Of a stretch of 45,019 nucleotides of DNA, positions 37,156-45,019 are shown in pieces. Position numbers and translations under genes: made by a program. Each line of letters opens with the position of its first letter. Position 1 is the stretch's first letter. The notes beneath the pieces are model-generated. The model saw only the letters and a list, made by a program, of their open reading frames with translations, made no database searches and was not told where the DNA came from. Source of the stretch: Helicobacter cynogastricus (GTDB lineage: Bacteria; Campylobacterota; Campylobacteria; Campylobacterales; Helicobacteraceae); the NCBI RefSeq assembly GCF_900197855.1, contig NZ_FZMQ01000008.1:1-45019 (forward strand), read 5' to 3'.

Positions 37156-38250
37156 ATGCAGGTCTTTCACCTATCCCATACTGACTTAGACGGCTATGGT
37201 TGCCAGTTTATCAGCCGCCATTTTTTTGAGCAAATCAGTTATTACAACGCCAACTATGGCAAGGAAGTCTCCGCACGACTCAAGGAAATTATCAATGCGC
37301 TTAACAAGCCCATTCTTCAAAAGGCGTTGATCTTGGTTACCGATCTCAACCTCACTTTAGGTGAGGCGGAGTTTTTGCAAAAGGAATGCGAAGCGTTGCG
37401 CCTGCAGGGTAGAGAAGTAGAAATCTTGCTCTTAGATCACCATATCACCGGACAAGATGCTGCGCAGGCCTATTCTTGGTATCATCTGGATGTAGAAAGG
37501 AGTGCCTCTAAAATCACCTATGAAACCCTTAAAGAGCGTTTTAAGCCCCTTCAAGAGGACGCGTTAGAAAAGCTCGCTCCCATGGTGGAGATGATTAATT
37601 CTATTGATATTTGGCAAGAAGAGGGTTTTGGTTTTGAACTGGGCAAGGTGTGTATGCGCATGATTGCAAGCACCCATGAGCTCAACCGCTCCATGTTTGA
37701 TGCGCAAAACCGCGCCTATAAATTCGCACTTTTAGAACATGTGCCCGCCTATATCCATCAAGAGAGAGGCGCGGTTTTATTTGACAATGATCTCTTTAAG
37801 CTTAAAAAGATTGCTTTAGGAGGGAACCCTGATATGGAAACTATGGATAATATCGCCTCTAACGCTCAAGTTGCTCTACTCTCTAAAAATAAAGAGATTT
37901 GTACTGTGCTTTGCGATGGTAAAAGAGGGTTTTTGAGCTACAACATGGGAGGCATTAGCGTTTTAGCCAATCTCTTTTTACGCGAAAATCCCGAATTTGA
38001 TTTTTATATTGATGTGAGTTTTAGAGGTTCCGTGAGCTTGCGTTCTAATAATAAATGCGATGTAAGTAGCATTAGCAAGCAGTATTTCAATGGCGGAGGG
38101 CATAAAAACGCCAGTGGGGGCAAAATTGAGGGTTTTAAAGAAAGTTTTAGCTATTATGACATCAAAGAACAATTAGAGGGGGTCTTTGCGCGAAAAAACG
38201 AGGGCGGTTCTGATAGTTTTTTTGCCAATCGGTTTGGTTTTAATATTTAA
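37156..38250 (+). CDS. DHH-family phosphoesterase
   Basis: 364 residues. The N-terminal HTDLDGYGC motif (residues 8-16) and the DHH motif (94-96, LLLDHHIT) are the metal ligands of the DHH domain. The C-terminal GGGHKNASGG is the DHHA1 substrate-binding motif. Family members are RecJ-like or NrnA/pAp-phosphatase-like enzymes; the length and absence of OB-fold extensions favour a small-oligonucleotide or nucleotide phosphoesterase over RecJ. H. pylori HP1042 sits at the same place after flhA. It follows flhA by eight bases and is probably co-transcribed with it. The substrate is unknown. Confidence 0.85.
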   Translation: MQVFHLSHTDLDGYGCQFISRHFFEQISYYNANYGKEVSARLKEIINALNKPILQKALILVTDLNLTLGEAEFLQKECEALRLQGREVEILLLDHHITGQDAAQAYSWYHLDVERSASKITYETLKERFKPLQEDALEKLAPMVEMINSIDIWQEEGFGFELGKVCMRMIASTHELNRSMFDAQNRAYKFALLEHVPAYIHQERGAVLFDNDLFKLKKIALGGNPDMETMDNIASNAQVALLSKNKEICTVLCDGKRGFLSYNMGGISVLANLFLRENPEFDFYIDVSFRGSVSLRSNNKCDVSSISKQYFNGGGHKNASGGKIEGFKESFSYYDIKEQLEGVFARKNEGGSDSFFANRFGFNI

Positions 38251-38261
38251 AAGGAGTCTTC

Positions 38262-38942
38262 ATGAGGTCATGGGTTGTCGCTTCTTGTTTAGCTTTGGGG
38301 TTGGCTACAGGGTGCACGAAATACAGCGTGATTCCTGAAAATGTAACTAGGTATAATAACGGGGTGCAAGTGCTCACCTCCAGCCAATCAAATTCCAAAG
38401 TACAAGTTGAGGTGGCACAAAAACAACTTAAGGGACTAGACAATCCCCCCCTAGTGATTTATGTAGGAGCACAGATTACTGGTGGTAGTCCGGTTGACTT
38501 TGATAGTAGCCACATTACGGCCACTGAGGGACAAATAAATCTTCCTGTACTCAATTTCAGACAGATGGTGCGATCAAGTTATGATTTTGATCCCGTGTTG
38601 CAAAAATTTAATATCGCCGTGCCCTCTACGCCCATCACAGGAGACAATATTCCCTCACCTATGTTTTATTATGGACAAGGGGCTTTCTTGGCCTATGACA
38701 TGATGATGGGCGTACCCTTTATGATGATGGATGATGCGCAGACCCAAGCGATCATGCAAGATGAACGCCAAGCTTTTAAAATCATGGCGATTAACTATTT
38801 AAGACGCTCCACCTTAAAACCCGATGGCAAGGCTAGAGGAGGCTTTGTGGTGATTGATCCTAAGCACATTACTCCTGGAACAATTGTGGTTAAGATTGCG
38901 CTCAATAAGGATGTGCATACTTTTAAACTAGATATCAGGTAG
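38262..38942 (+). CDS. Predicted lipoprotein, function unknown
   Basis: 226 residues. The N-terminus is a type II signal peptide: MRSW, a hydrophobic stretch, and lipobox LATGC with the lipidated Cys18. The mature part has no domain I recognise. Residues about 130-165 contain a methionine-rich stretch (YDMMMGVPFMMMDD), and the C-terminal half looks beta-rich (GGFVVIDPKHITPGTIVVKI). It is preceded by AAAAGGAG 12 bases after the DHH gene, and pheS follows six bases after it. The second residue after the Cys is Lys, so an outer-membrane destination is plausible. It would be modified by the Lgt encoded in this window. Confidence 0.75.
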   Translation: MRSWVVASCLALGLATGCTKYSVIPENVTRYNNGVQVLTSSQSNSKVQVEVAQKQLKGLDNPPLVIYVGAQITGGSPVDFDSSHITATEGQINLPVLNFRQMVRSSYDFDPVLQKFNIAVPSTPITGDNIPSPMFYYGQGAFLAYDMMMGVPFMMMDDAQTQAIMQDERQAFKIMAINYLRRSTLKPDGKARGGFVVIDPKHITPGTIVVKIALNKDVHTFKLDIR

Positions 38943-38948
38943 GCTTAC

Positions 38949-39947
38949 TTGCAAACTTTATACACTCTTTTGGAACAGGTTTCTAGCGTTGTTACTCTCA
39001 AAGCCCTAGAAGACCTGCGTTTACAGGCTTTAGGCAAAAAGGGAATCCTCACTCAAGAATTTGCCCAGCTCAAGAATCTAAGCGGACAGGAAAAAGCCCA
39101 AAAAGCCCAAGAGCTCAACCACTTTAAAGAAGCTTTTACTCGCGCACACGCGGAACGCAAACAGATTTTACAAGATTGCGAATTAGAAACGCGCCTAAAA
39201 GCAGAAAAGATCGACCCCACGCTGGCCTATACCCAATCTAGCGCGAGTTTGGGGCATCCCTTGAGTTATACTAAAGATCGCATCATCACTTATTTCACCC
39301 AGCTAGGTTTTAAATTGCACTTGGGGGCATTAGTAGAAGAAGAGTTTTATAATTTTGACGCGCTCAACATGCCCGCTTACCACCCCGCGCGCGCCATGCA
39401 AGACACCTTTTATTTTAAAGATCATAAACTTTTGCGTACCCACACTTCCCCCACTCAAATCCATGCCATGCAGACCCAAAAACCTCCTATTAAGATGATT
39501 GGAGTGGGCCCTACTTTTCGGCGCGATTATGACACCACGCACACCCCCATGTTTTCCCAAGTAGAGGGATTGGTTGTGGATTTAGAACACAGGGTGCATT
39601 TTGGGCATCTCAAACAGGTTTTAGAGGACTTTTTACACCATCTCTTTGGGGATGTCCATGTGCGCTGGCGCTCTAGCTTTTTCCCTTTTACCGAGCCTAG
39701 CGCAGAGGTAGATATCAGCTGTGTGTTCTGCGCTCAAGAAGGATGCAAAGTGTGCAAGCACACCGGTTGGTTAGAGATTTTAGGGGCAGGCTGTGTGCAC
39801 CCTAATGTCTTTAAACATGCGGGTTTGAAGGGGGTGAGTGGTTATGCTTTTGGATTGGGCATTGAACGCTTAACCATGCTCACCTGCGCAATCAACGATC
39901 TAAGAAGTCTTTTTGAAACCGATTTGAGATTGCTAGAGGCTTTTTAA
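38949..39947 (+). CDS. pheS: Phenylalanyl-tRNA synthetase alpha subunit
   Basis: 332 residues. It is the catalytic alpha chain of the alpha2beta2 PheRS. An N-terminal coiled coil (about 1-85) precedes the class II core, with motif 2 [18 protein letters not shown] and motif 3 [12 protein letters not shown] Cys cluster C-x2-C-x4-C-x2-C (in [12 protein letters not shown]) near residue 260 suggests a zinc-binding insert. The start is TTG at 38949. The stop overlaps the pheT ATG by one base (TAATG), so the two subunits are coupled. Confidence 0.96.
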   Translation: MQTLYTLLEQVSSVVTLKALEDLRLQALGKKGILTQEFAQLKNLSGQEKAQKAQELNHFKEAFTRAHAERKQILQDCELETRLKAEKIDPTLAYTQSSASLGHPLSYTKDRIITYFTQLGFKLHLGALVEEEFYNFDALNMPAYHPARAMQDTFYFKDHKLLRTHTSPTQIHAMQTQKPPIKMIGVGPTFRRDYDTTHTPMFSQVEGLVVDLEHRVHFGHLKQVLEDFLHHLFGDVHVRWRSSFFPFTEPSAEVDISCVFCAQEGCKVCKHTGWLEILGAGCVHPNVFKHAGLKGVSGYAFGLGIERLTMLTCAINDLRSLFETDLRLLEAF

Positions 39948-42250
39948 TGTTGCTCAACACTTATATTTTACAGGACTTTTTAGAGGGGGATTTGCCCGAT
40001 GTATCTGCCCTGTGCACGGATTTGAGTCGTGTGGGCTTGGAAGTAGAAGGTGTACACTTTTTTGATCTGCCTCAAGAGGTGGTGATCGCTCAAGTGATTA
40101 GCAAAGAGCCCCACCCTAATGCGCAGAAACTTAGCATTTGCCAAGTGGATAGAGGGGGTGAAATTCTTCAAATTGTCTGTGGGGCTAAAAATGTGTGCGC
40201 GGGGCAATTTGTCGCGCTAGCTTTGCCCGGGGCGCATTTGAGCGCGTGCAGCTTGAATATCCAGCCTAGCACGCTTAGAGGGGTGGAAAGCTTTGGCATG
40301 CTCTGCTCGAGTGTTGAGCTAGGTTTACCCAAGCTTTATGAAGGGATTTTGATTTTAGATAGCAGTTTAAATAGAGATGAACCCTTAAAACTAGGTACCC
40401 TTCTAAAAGATTTGCCCTTTTTTAAAGGCGCGCTTTTAGAGATCGCCCTCACTCCTAATCGGGGAGACTGCTTAAGTGCTTTGGGCATCGCACGCGAAAT
40501 TAGCGCGCTCTATGCCCTGCGCTTGAAAAAGCCCCCCAAACTCTCTTGTAGCTCCCTGAAAACCTCCCCCACTCTCCCTGCAAGCCTGCCCCCCTGCGCG
40601 TTGGGATATGCTACCTTAGAGTTAGAGGAACACACTCTACCCCTAGAAATCGCGCTTACTCTAGCTTTGCAACATAATTTGCAAGAAAGTTTGATCGCCA
40701 ATTTGCTTGAATACGCCACTTATTTAAGCGGAGTGATTTTGCAGGCCTACCCAAATGTGTCTTTAGAAGTGCGCATGTCTTCAGAGGGTTTTTTATACAC
40801 TCAACATGCTAACAAGACTCTAGCTACTATTGGGGTAAGCTCCCCTCCCAATCCCCCCCAAATCTCCCCCTATTTGCTAGAAGCCAGTTTTATAGAACCC
40901 GGCCATTTATGCCAAAGCCTGCACAAGCAACCCCAAGAGACCACCCTCGCCCTCATCCACCGCACCCAGCGCGGGAGCAACCCACAGGTGCAAGAGGGCT
41001 TAGAGTGGCTAGCCTTGTTGCTCGCGCGCTTTTATCCAAAGGCTAGCTTACAGACTAGCGCGTCTATAAGCACGCTAGTCCCTCAAGCTCTTCAAATCAC
41101 GCCCCAAGAGATCACCCAAGTGTTGGGCATGCAAGTGGATTTAGAGCGCGTGTGTGCGATCTTAGAGGGGTTGGGTTTTGGGGTAGAAGTAGTAGGGGAT
41201 GCGCTCACTCTGCACATTCCCCCCTACCGCCATGACATTGAAGGCGTGCATGACATCGCTGAGGAGATTTTGCGCTTTGTGGGTATTGACAACGCCCCTA
41301 AAGCCCTTTTGCATACCACAGAAACTAATAACGCCAATCCTCATTATGCCCGCTACCGCTTTGAGAGAGCTCTAGCCACAAAAGCTTTGGCTTTGGGCTT
41401 TAAAGAGGTGGCGCATTATCTCTTTGCCAAAAAAGAGTATTTAGAGGTGTTGGGTTACCCCACTTTGCAAGAAAACCTAGACCTGCTCAACCCTATTAAT
41501 GCTGACATGAGCACCTTGCGCACTTCTTTAATTCCTGGACTTTTGCAAGCTGTTGCACGCAATAAAAACTTAGGCTTTAAGAGTATTGCTCTTTTTGAGC
41601 TAGGGAGTGTTTATAATGCCCAGCGTGAGGAAAGCCAAAGCCTTGCCTTTTTAACCACCACGCTTAAAACTCTGCCCCACTATCCCCACCCTAAGGGGCA
41701 GATATGGGACTTTTACGCCTTTGCCCATGCCCTCTCTAGCGTGATTGGCGCATTTGAGCTAGAACCCATCATGCAAGAGCAAACCCAAGAGCATGCCTAT
41801 TTAAAGATTGTCTACCACCCCTACCAAAGCGCGTGGCTGATCCAAGAGGGGCGCAGGATTGGAGTATTAGGAGCGATCAATCCGGTATTGGTGCAAAAAG
41901 AGGACTTGCTAGAGGGTTTTATTGCCGAAATAGATCGCACAGCTTTGCAACAAAAGCCCTACCAAGCACAAAGCTTTTCTAAGCTCCCTACCAGCTTTCG
42001 AGATTTGACCTTGATCGTTGATAAAAATTGCTCTTTTAGTGCCCTTAAGCAATGTCTTTTAGGGGCGCGTATTGCGCATTTAAAAGAGGTCTTCCCCCTA
42101 GACATTTACACGGAAAATTCTGAACAGATCGCCTTGAGTCTGCGCTTAAAAATCCAATCCCAAGAATCCTTGACAGACACACAATTACAGGCTATCACGC
42201 AGCAAGCTTTAGGCGTGCTAGAGCACGATTTTAAGGCCAAACTCAAATGA
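39947..42250 (+). CDS. pheT: Phenylalanyl-tRNA synthetase beta subunit
   Basis: 767 residues. Domains in order are: a tRNA-binding OB-fold (about 40-150; HPNAQKLSICQVD and VCGAKNV), the B3/4 editing region (about 200-350, rather divergent), B5 (about 385-455; PPYRHDIEGVHDIAEEILR), the catalytic-like core, and the C-terminal anticodon-binding FDX-ACB domain (about 675-767; PTSFRDLTLIVD). It is slightly shorter than the usual 780-800 residues. It overlaps pheS by one base and aroA by four. Confidence 0.95.
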   Translation: MLLNTYILQDFLEGDLPDVSALCTDLSRVGLEVEGVHFFDLPQEVVIAQVISKEPHPNAQKLSICQVDRGGEILQIVCGAKNVCAGQFVALALPGAHLSACSLNIQPSTLRGVESFGMLCSSVELGLPKLYEGILILDSSLNRDEPLKLGTLLKDLPFFKGALLEIALTPNRGDCLSALGIAREISALYALRLKKPPKLSCSSLKTSPTLPASLPPCALGYATLELEEHTLPLEIALTLALQHNLQESLIANLLEYATYLSGVILQAYPNVSLEVRMSSEGFLYTQHANKTLATIGVSSPPNPPQISPYLLEASFIEPGHLCQSLHKQPQETTLALIHRTQRGSNPQVQEGLEWLALLLARFYPKASLQTSASISTLVPQALQITPQEITQVLGMQVDLERVCAILEGLGFGVEVVGDALTLHIPPYRHDIEGVHDIAEEILRFVGIDNAPKALLHTTETNNANPHYARYRFERALATKALALGFKEVAHYLFAKKEYLEVLGYPTLQENLDLLNPINADMSTLRTSLIPGLLQAVARNKNLGFKSIALFELGSVYNAQREESQSLAFLTTTLKTLPHYPHPKGQIWDFYAFAHALSSVIGAFELEPIMQEQTQEHAYLKIVYHPYQSAWLIQEGRRIGVLGAINPVLVQKEDLLEGFIAEIDRTALQQKPYQAQSFSKLPTSFRDLTLIVDKNCSFSALKQCLLGARIAHLKEVFPLDIYTENSEQIALSLRLKIQSQESLTDTQLQAITQQALGVLEHDFKAKLK

Positions 42251-43566
42251 TACACATCACCCCCGCCCCTGCCTTTGATCTGATCTTAGAACACTTGCCC
42301 GCTGATAAATCTTTGAGTCATCGTGCCGTGATTTTCGCGCTTTTTTGCCAAAAACCTTGTTATGTACAAAATTTTCTCAGAGGGCAGGATTGCCTAAGCA
42401 CTCTTAATATTGCTAAAGCTCTAGGGCTTAGGGTGCAAGCGCGCGCAAATACCCTGAAATTCACCCCCCCTAAACGCTTTTTACAATTTAGCGAGCCTGC
42501 CAAGCCCCTAAATTGCCGCAATTCAGGCACAACCATGCGTCTTTTTAGCGGTTTGCTTGCTAGTAGCCAACACCAGAAAAATCATTATATCTTAGTGGGC
42601 GATTCTTCTTTAAGTCAACGCCCTATGGGGCGTGTGATCGCCCCCTTGCAACAAATGGGCGCGCGCATTGGCGCGCGCGTACAAAACACCCTAGCCCCTT
42701 TGAGCATTCTTAGCACGCCTTTAAGTGGACTCAAATACTCTAGCCCTCTCTCTTCAGCTCAAGTTAAAAGCGCGTTGCTTTTAGCTGCCTTGCAGGCCAA
42801 AGACTCTCTTATTTTTAGCGAGCCCTCTTTGAGTCGCGATCACACTGAGCGCATACTAGAGGCTTTGGGCGCAAATATCCAAATTGGTGATCAGCACATC
42901 ACCCTAGAACCCCTGCAAAAACCCCTAGAGTCTTTTTCTTGGACAATCCCTGTTGACCCTTCTAGCGCGTTTTACTTTGCCCTAGCGGCCGCGCTCGTGC
43001 CTCAAAGCGCAGTATTACTAAAAAATGTCCTGCTTAATCCCACGCGCATAGAGGCTTTTCAAGTGTTAAAAAAGATGGGCTTGCATGTGGAGTTTCACCC
43101 ACATAGCGCGCAGATCGAGTCTGTGGGAGATATTTATGTGGAACACCGCCCTCTAAAAGCCTTTGAGATTGCAGAAAATATCCCCTCGCTCATTGATGAA
43201 TTGCCCGCCCTAGCAGTGGCGATGAGTGTGGCTAAAGGAGTTAGCCACGTGCGCAATGCTCAAGAATTGCGCGTCAAAGAAAGCGATCGAATCGCCACTA
43301 CTTTAAGTAATTTAGCCAAAATGGGCATAGAATGCCAAGCTTACGAAGATGGTTTTGGCATTAAAGGGGGGTATCTTAAAAGCCCTCAAGAGCCCCTAGA
43401 GAGTTTTGGAGATCACCGCATTGCGTTAAGCCTTGCAGTGGCGTTGCTCGCTTGTGGGGGCAGATTGAAAAATGCCGATTGTATGGGGGTTTCCTTCCCC
43501 AATTTTATAGAGATTTTAAGAGGTATTACCTCCCTTAAGGAAGTTTATGCAAGTGAAAATGGCTAA
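42247..43566 (+). CDS. aroA: 3-phosphoshikimate 1-carboxyvinyltransferase (EPSP synthase)
   Basis: 439 residues. It adds the enolpyruvyl group of PEP to shikimate-3-phosphate in the aromatic amino-acid pathway. Signatures are the N-terminal LPADKSLSHRAVIFAL with the substrate-binding lysine and arginine, NCRNSGTTMRLFSGLLA near residue 90, RVKESDRIATT near 340 and GDHRIALSLAVA near 385. The order pheS-pheT-aroA-ispH matches H. pylori HP0403-HP0400. It overlaps ispH by 20 bases. Confidence 0.96.
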   Translation: MIHITPAPAFDLILEHLPADKSLSHRAVIFALFCQKPCYVQNFLRGQDCLSTLNIAKALGLRVQARANTLKFTPPKRFLQFSEPAKPLNCRNSGTTMRLFSGLLASSQHQKNHYILVGDSSLSQRPMGRVIAPLQQMGARIGARVQNTLAPLSILSTPLSGLKYSSPLSSAQVKSALLLAALQAKDSLIFSEPSLSRDHTERILEALGANIQIGDQHITLEPLQKPLESFSWTIPVDPSSAFYFALAAALVPQSAVLLKNVLLNPTRIEAFQVLKKMGLHVEFHPHSAQIESVGDIYVEHRPLKAFEIAENIPSLIDELPALAVAMSVAKGVSHVRNAQELRVKESDRIATTLSNLAKMGIECQAYEDGFGIKGGYLKSPQEPLESFGDHRIALSLAVALLACGGRLKNADCMGVSFPNFIEILRGITSLKEVYASENG

Positions 43567-44371
43567 GAATTATGGCTTTTGTTTTGGGGTGAAGCGCGCC
43601 ATTGAGATTGCCCAAAAGAATAAAAATAGTCTCACTCTAGGCTCGCTCATCCACAACCCCAAAGAGATCAAACGCCTAGAACAAGATTACAATGTGCGCG
43701 TACAAGAAGATGTAGAAGGCATTGAACTCCATAAAAGCGTGATCATCCGCACGCATGGAATCCCTAAAAACGATTTAGCCAAGCTTAAAGACAAGGGTGC
43801 ACAGATCATTGATGCGACTTGTCCCTATGTGATCAAACCCCAGCAGATTGTAGAGAAAATGAGCGCACAAGGCTATCAGATCGTGCTCTTTGGAGATGCC
43901 GATCATCCTGAGGTCAAAGGGGTGATTAGTTATTCTAGCACGCCCCCCTTAGTGGTAAGCTCCTTAGAGGAGTTGCAGACCCAAAAATTGGGCAAAAAAA
44001 TCGCGCTAGTGTCTCAAACTACCAAACAAACTCCTAAACTCTTAGAAATTGCGAGTTTTCTCATCGCGCGCTGTGCGGAGGTGCGCATTTTTAACACCAT
44101 CTGCAACGCCACTTTTGATAACCAAGAGGCGGTCAGAGAACTCAGCCAAGAAGTGGATATTATGGTGATTGTGGGGGGCAAGACCTCTTCAAACACCAAG
44201 CAACTTTTTCATATCGCTAAAGAATTTTGCACGGATAGCTACTTGGTAGAGGATTTTAACGACCTCAACCTAGAGTGGTTTAGAGGTAAAAAACTCTGCG
44301 GGATTAGCGCAGGAGCTTCCACTCCAGATTGGATCATTGAAAAAGTAAAAACTCAAATTGCTCAAATTTAA
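43547..44371 (+). CDS. ispH: 4-hydroxy-3-methylbut-2-enyl diphosphate reductase
   Basis: 274 residues. It is the last enzyme of the MEP isoprenoid pathway and makes IPP and DMAPP with a 4Fe-4S cluster. The three cluster cysteines are seen in GFCFGVKRA (Cys12), DATCPYV (near 96) and TICNAT (near 193). HTHGIP-like and GASTPDWII motifs are present. The start MQVKMAKNYGF aligns with H. pylori IspH. In H. pylori rpsA follows; here trx2 follows instead, so the synteny breaks after this gene. Confidence 0.96.
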   Translation: MQVKMAKNYGFCFGVKRAIEIAQKNKNSLTLGSLIHNPKEIKRLEQDYNVRVQEDVEGIELHKSVIIRTHGIPKNDLAKLKDKGAQIIDATCPYVIKPQQIVEKMSAQGYQIVLFGDADHPEVKGVISYSSTPPLVVSSLEELQTQKLGKKIALVSQTTKQTPKLLEIASFLIARCAEVRIFNTICNATFDNQEAVRELSQEVDIMVIVGGKTSSNTKQLFHIAKEFCTDSYLVEDFNDLNLEWFRGKKLCGISAGASTPDWIIEKVKTQIAQI

Positions 44372-44385
44372 ACAAAGGAGATCAG

Positions 44386-44700
44386 ATGATTGCTAGTATT
44401 ACCAGTGCGGACTACAAACAAAAAGTTCAAGAAGGGATTGTGGTGGTTGATGTGGGGGCTTCTTGGTGTCCGGATTGTCGTAGGATAGAACCCATTATGC
44501 AACAATTAGCCAAGGATTACGCGGGCCGTGTGAATTTCTATAAGGTGGATTTTGATGCAAGCGAGGATCTCAAAGAGGAGCTGGGCATTAGGCGTATTCC
44601 AACCTTGATTTTTTATAAAAATGGTACAGAAGTTGGGGATCGCTTGGTAGAGCCAGGAAGTCGTGGGCCTATTGAAAATGCGATCAAGGCACTCCTATGA
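44386..44700 (+). CDS. trx2: Thioredoxin Trx2-type
   Basis: 104 residues, one thioredoxin domain, no signal peptide. The active site is WCPDC (Cys28, Cys31) instead of WCGPC, the same as H. pylori Trx2 (HP1458), which it matches along its length, including the cis-proline segment RRIPTLIFYKNG. It should act as a cytoplasmic disulfide reductant, with alternative thioredoxin functions in oxidative or chemical stress. AAAGGAG precedes the ATG. Its stop overlaps the start of the next gene (ATGA). Confidence 0.95.
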   Translation: MIASITSADYKQKVQEGIVVVDVGASWCPDCRRIEPIMQQLAKDYAGRVNFYKVDFDASEDLKEELGIRRIPTLIFYKNGTEVGDRLVEPGSRGPIENAIKALL

Positions 44701-45019
44701 GATTTAACACATTTGTTCTATCGCTAAAGCATTTCTTGCCCTCCCCCCTCTATGGTGTTTTGCGTTATTTTTATAACATTGTACGCGCTTTTATACGCGC
44801 TCTTATAAAGACTCCTCCTCGTCCAAGTCATTTTAACCCTATTTATCACCCTCAAAAAACTCGCGTTTTTTCTGAGATCGCCCCTCTTGACAACCAAGAT
44901 TTTATCTTGGCTAACAAAACTTTAGCGCAAGGAAAAACCCCCGGTCCTCGTTTTCCTGAGCAATTTGTGCACACTCCCGGTCCTCGCTCTCTCATCTTGC
45001 GCTCTCTACCCCCCCCCCC
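44697..45019 (+). CDS. Unidentified protein, 3' truncated by window end at a C11 tract
   Basis: The ATG overlaps the trx2 stop (ATGA), and the frame stays open for 107 codons to the window edge. The first 40 residues are hydrophobic/basic and could form a membrane-associated or amphipathic helix (FLPSPLYGVLRYFYNIVR). A TPGPR motif occurs twice (near residues 81 and 93). The last codons fall in a run of eleven C. Long C-tracts in Helicobacter are typical of phase-variable surface or LPS-glycosyltransferase genes, so this gene is probably phase-variable. Its product family cannot be named from this fragment. The stop at the window end also fits an assembly break at the homopolymer. Confidence 0.6.
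   Translation, partial: MRFNTFVLSLKHFLPSPLYGVLRYFYNIVRAFIRALIKTPPRPSHFNPIYHPQKTRVFSEIAPLDNQDFILANKTLAQGKTPGPRFPEQFVHTPGPRSLILRSLPPP
45009..45019 (+). repeat. C11 homopolymer at window end, inside an ORF
   Basis: At least eleven consecutive C beginning at codon 105 of the ORF that starts at 44697. The tract reaches the window edge, so its true length is unknown. It is a strong candidate for slipped-strand phase variation. Confidence 0.9.

Noticed and set aside
26870-42480. C7 and G7 runs in several genes (for example Nif3-like, flgI, aroA, pheT, cznA) as phase-variable tracts.
   Set aside because: Runs of seven are common in this sequence and usually too short for frequent slippage; only G8 and C11 were kept.

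Overview
This window looks like chromosomal DNA of a gastric, non-pylori Helicobacter. It carries the 5' part of a 23S rRNA gene with no 16S gene beside it. It also has many genes with clear H. pylori counterparts: scoAB, the acetone-carboxylase group, cznCBA, glyS/glyQ, flgZ, flgI-flgS, flhA, waaA/waaL, pheST and trx2. Base composition looks richer in G+C than H. pylori (frequent GCGCGC and GCGATCGC), which fits the H. felis / H. heilmannii / H. bizzozeronii group. The species assignment is inference, and no G+C value was computed.

Layout. 1-1827: 5' portion of 23S rRNA on the minus strand, cut by the window edge. 1828-2242: rRNA leader/promoter, then a promoter and a 24-codon upstream ORF in front of ktrB. 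2243-4236: KtrAB potassium uptake. 4349-13782: one directional run of seven genes (thiolase, scoA, scoB, a HyuA-like protein, and acetone-carboxylase-type gamma, beta and alpha subunits). Together these could take acetone plus bicarbonate to acetoacetate, acetoacetyl-CoA and acetyl-CoA. 13783-14721: no intact gene; a decayed coding region. 14722-17016 (minus): a transglycosylase-like secreted protein and gpmI. 17119-24838: glyS, the CznCBA metal-efflux pump and a DUF3240-type protein. 24876-33320: gpsA, glyQ, Nif3-like, flgZ, waaA, an RluA-type pseudouridine synthase, lgt, flgI, a FlgJ-N-like rod protein and flgS. 33321-34843 (minus): waaL and rpsO. 34949-44700: flhA, a DHH phosphoesterase, a lipoprotein, pheS, pheT, aroA, ispH and trx2. 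44697-45019: a gene that runs into a C11 tract exactly at the window end.

Genes are tightly packed, with many 1-30 bp start/stop overlaps and frequent TTG starts, so translational coupling is probably common. Functional themes are ketone/short-chain metabolism, metal and potassium homeostasis, sigma-54-linked flagellar control (FlgZ, FlgS) with flagellar structure and export (FlgI, FlhA), and envelope building (WaaA, WaaL, Lgt).

The points most worth a second look are these: the carboxylase locus with two different HyuA-type subunits and a nine-histidine N-terminal tract on its alpha subunit; an orphan Shine-Dalgarno scar where H. pylori has a fatty-acid transporter gene; the terminal poly-C gene; a G8 tract in flhA; the uORF in front of ktrB; and repeated GCGATCGC palindromes. 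No tRNA, CRISPR array, insertion sequence or prophage was recognised.
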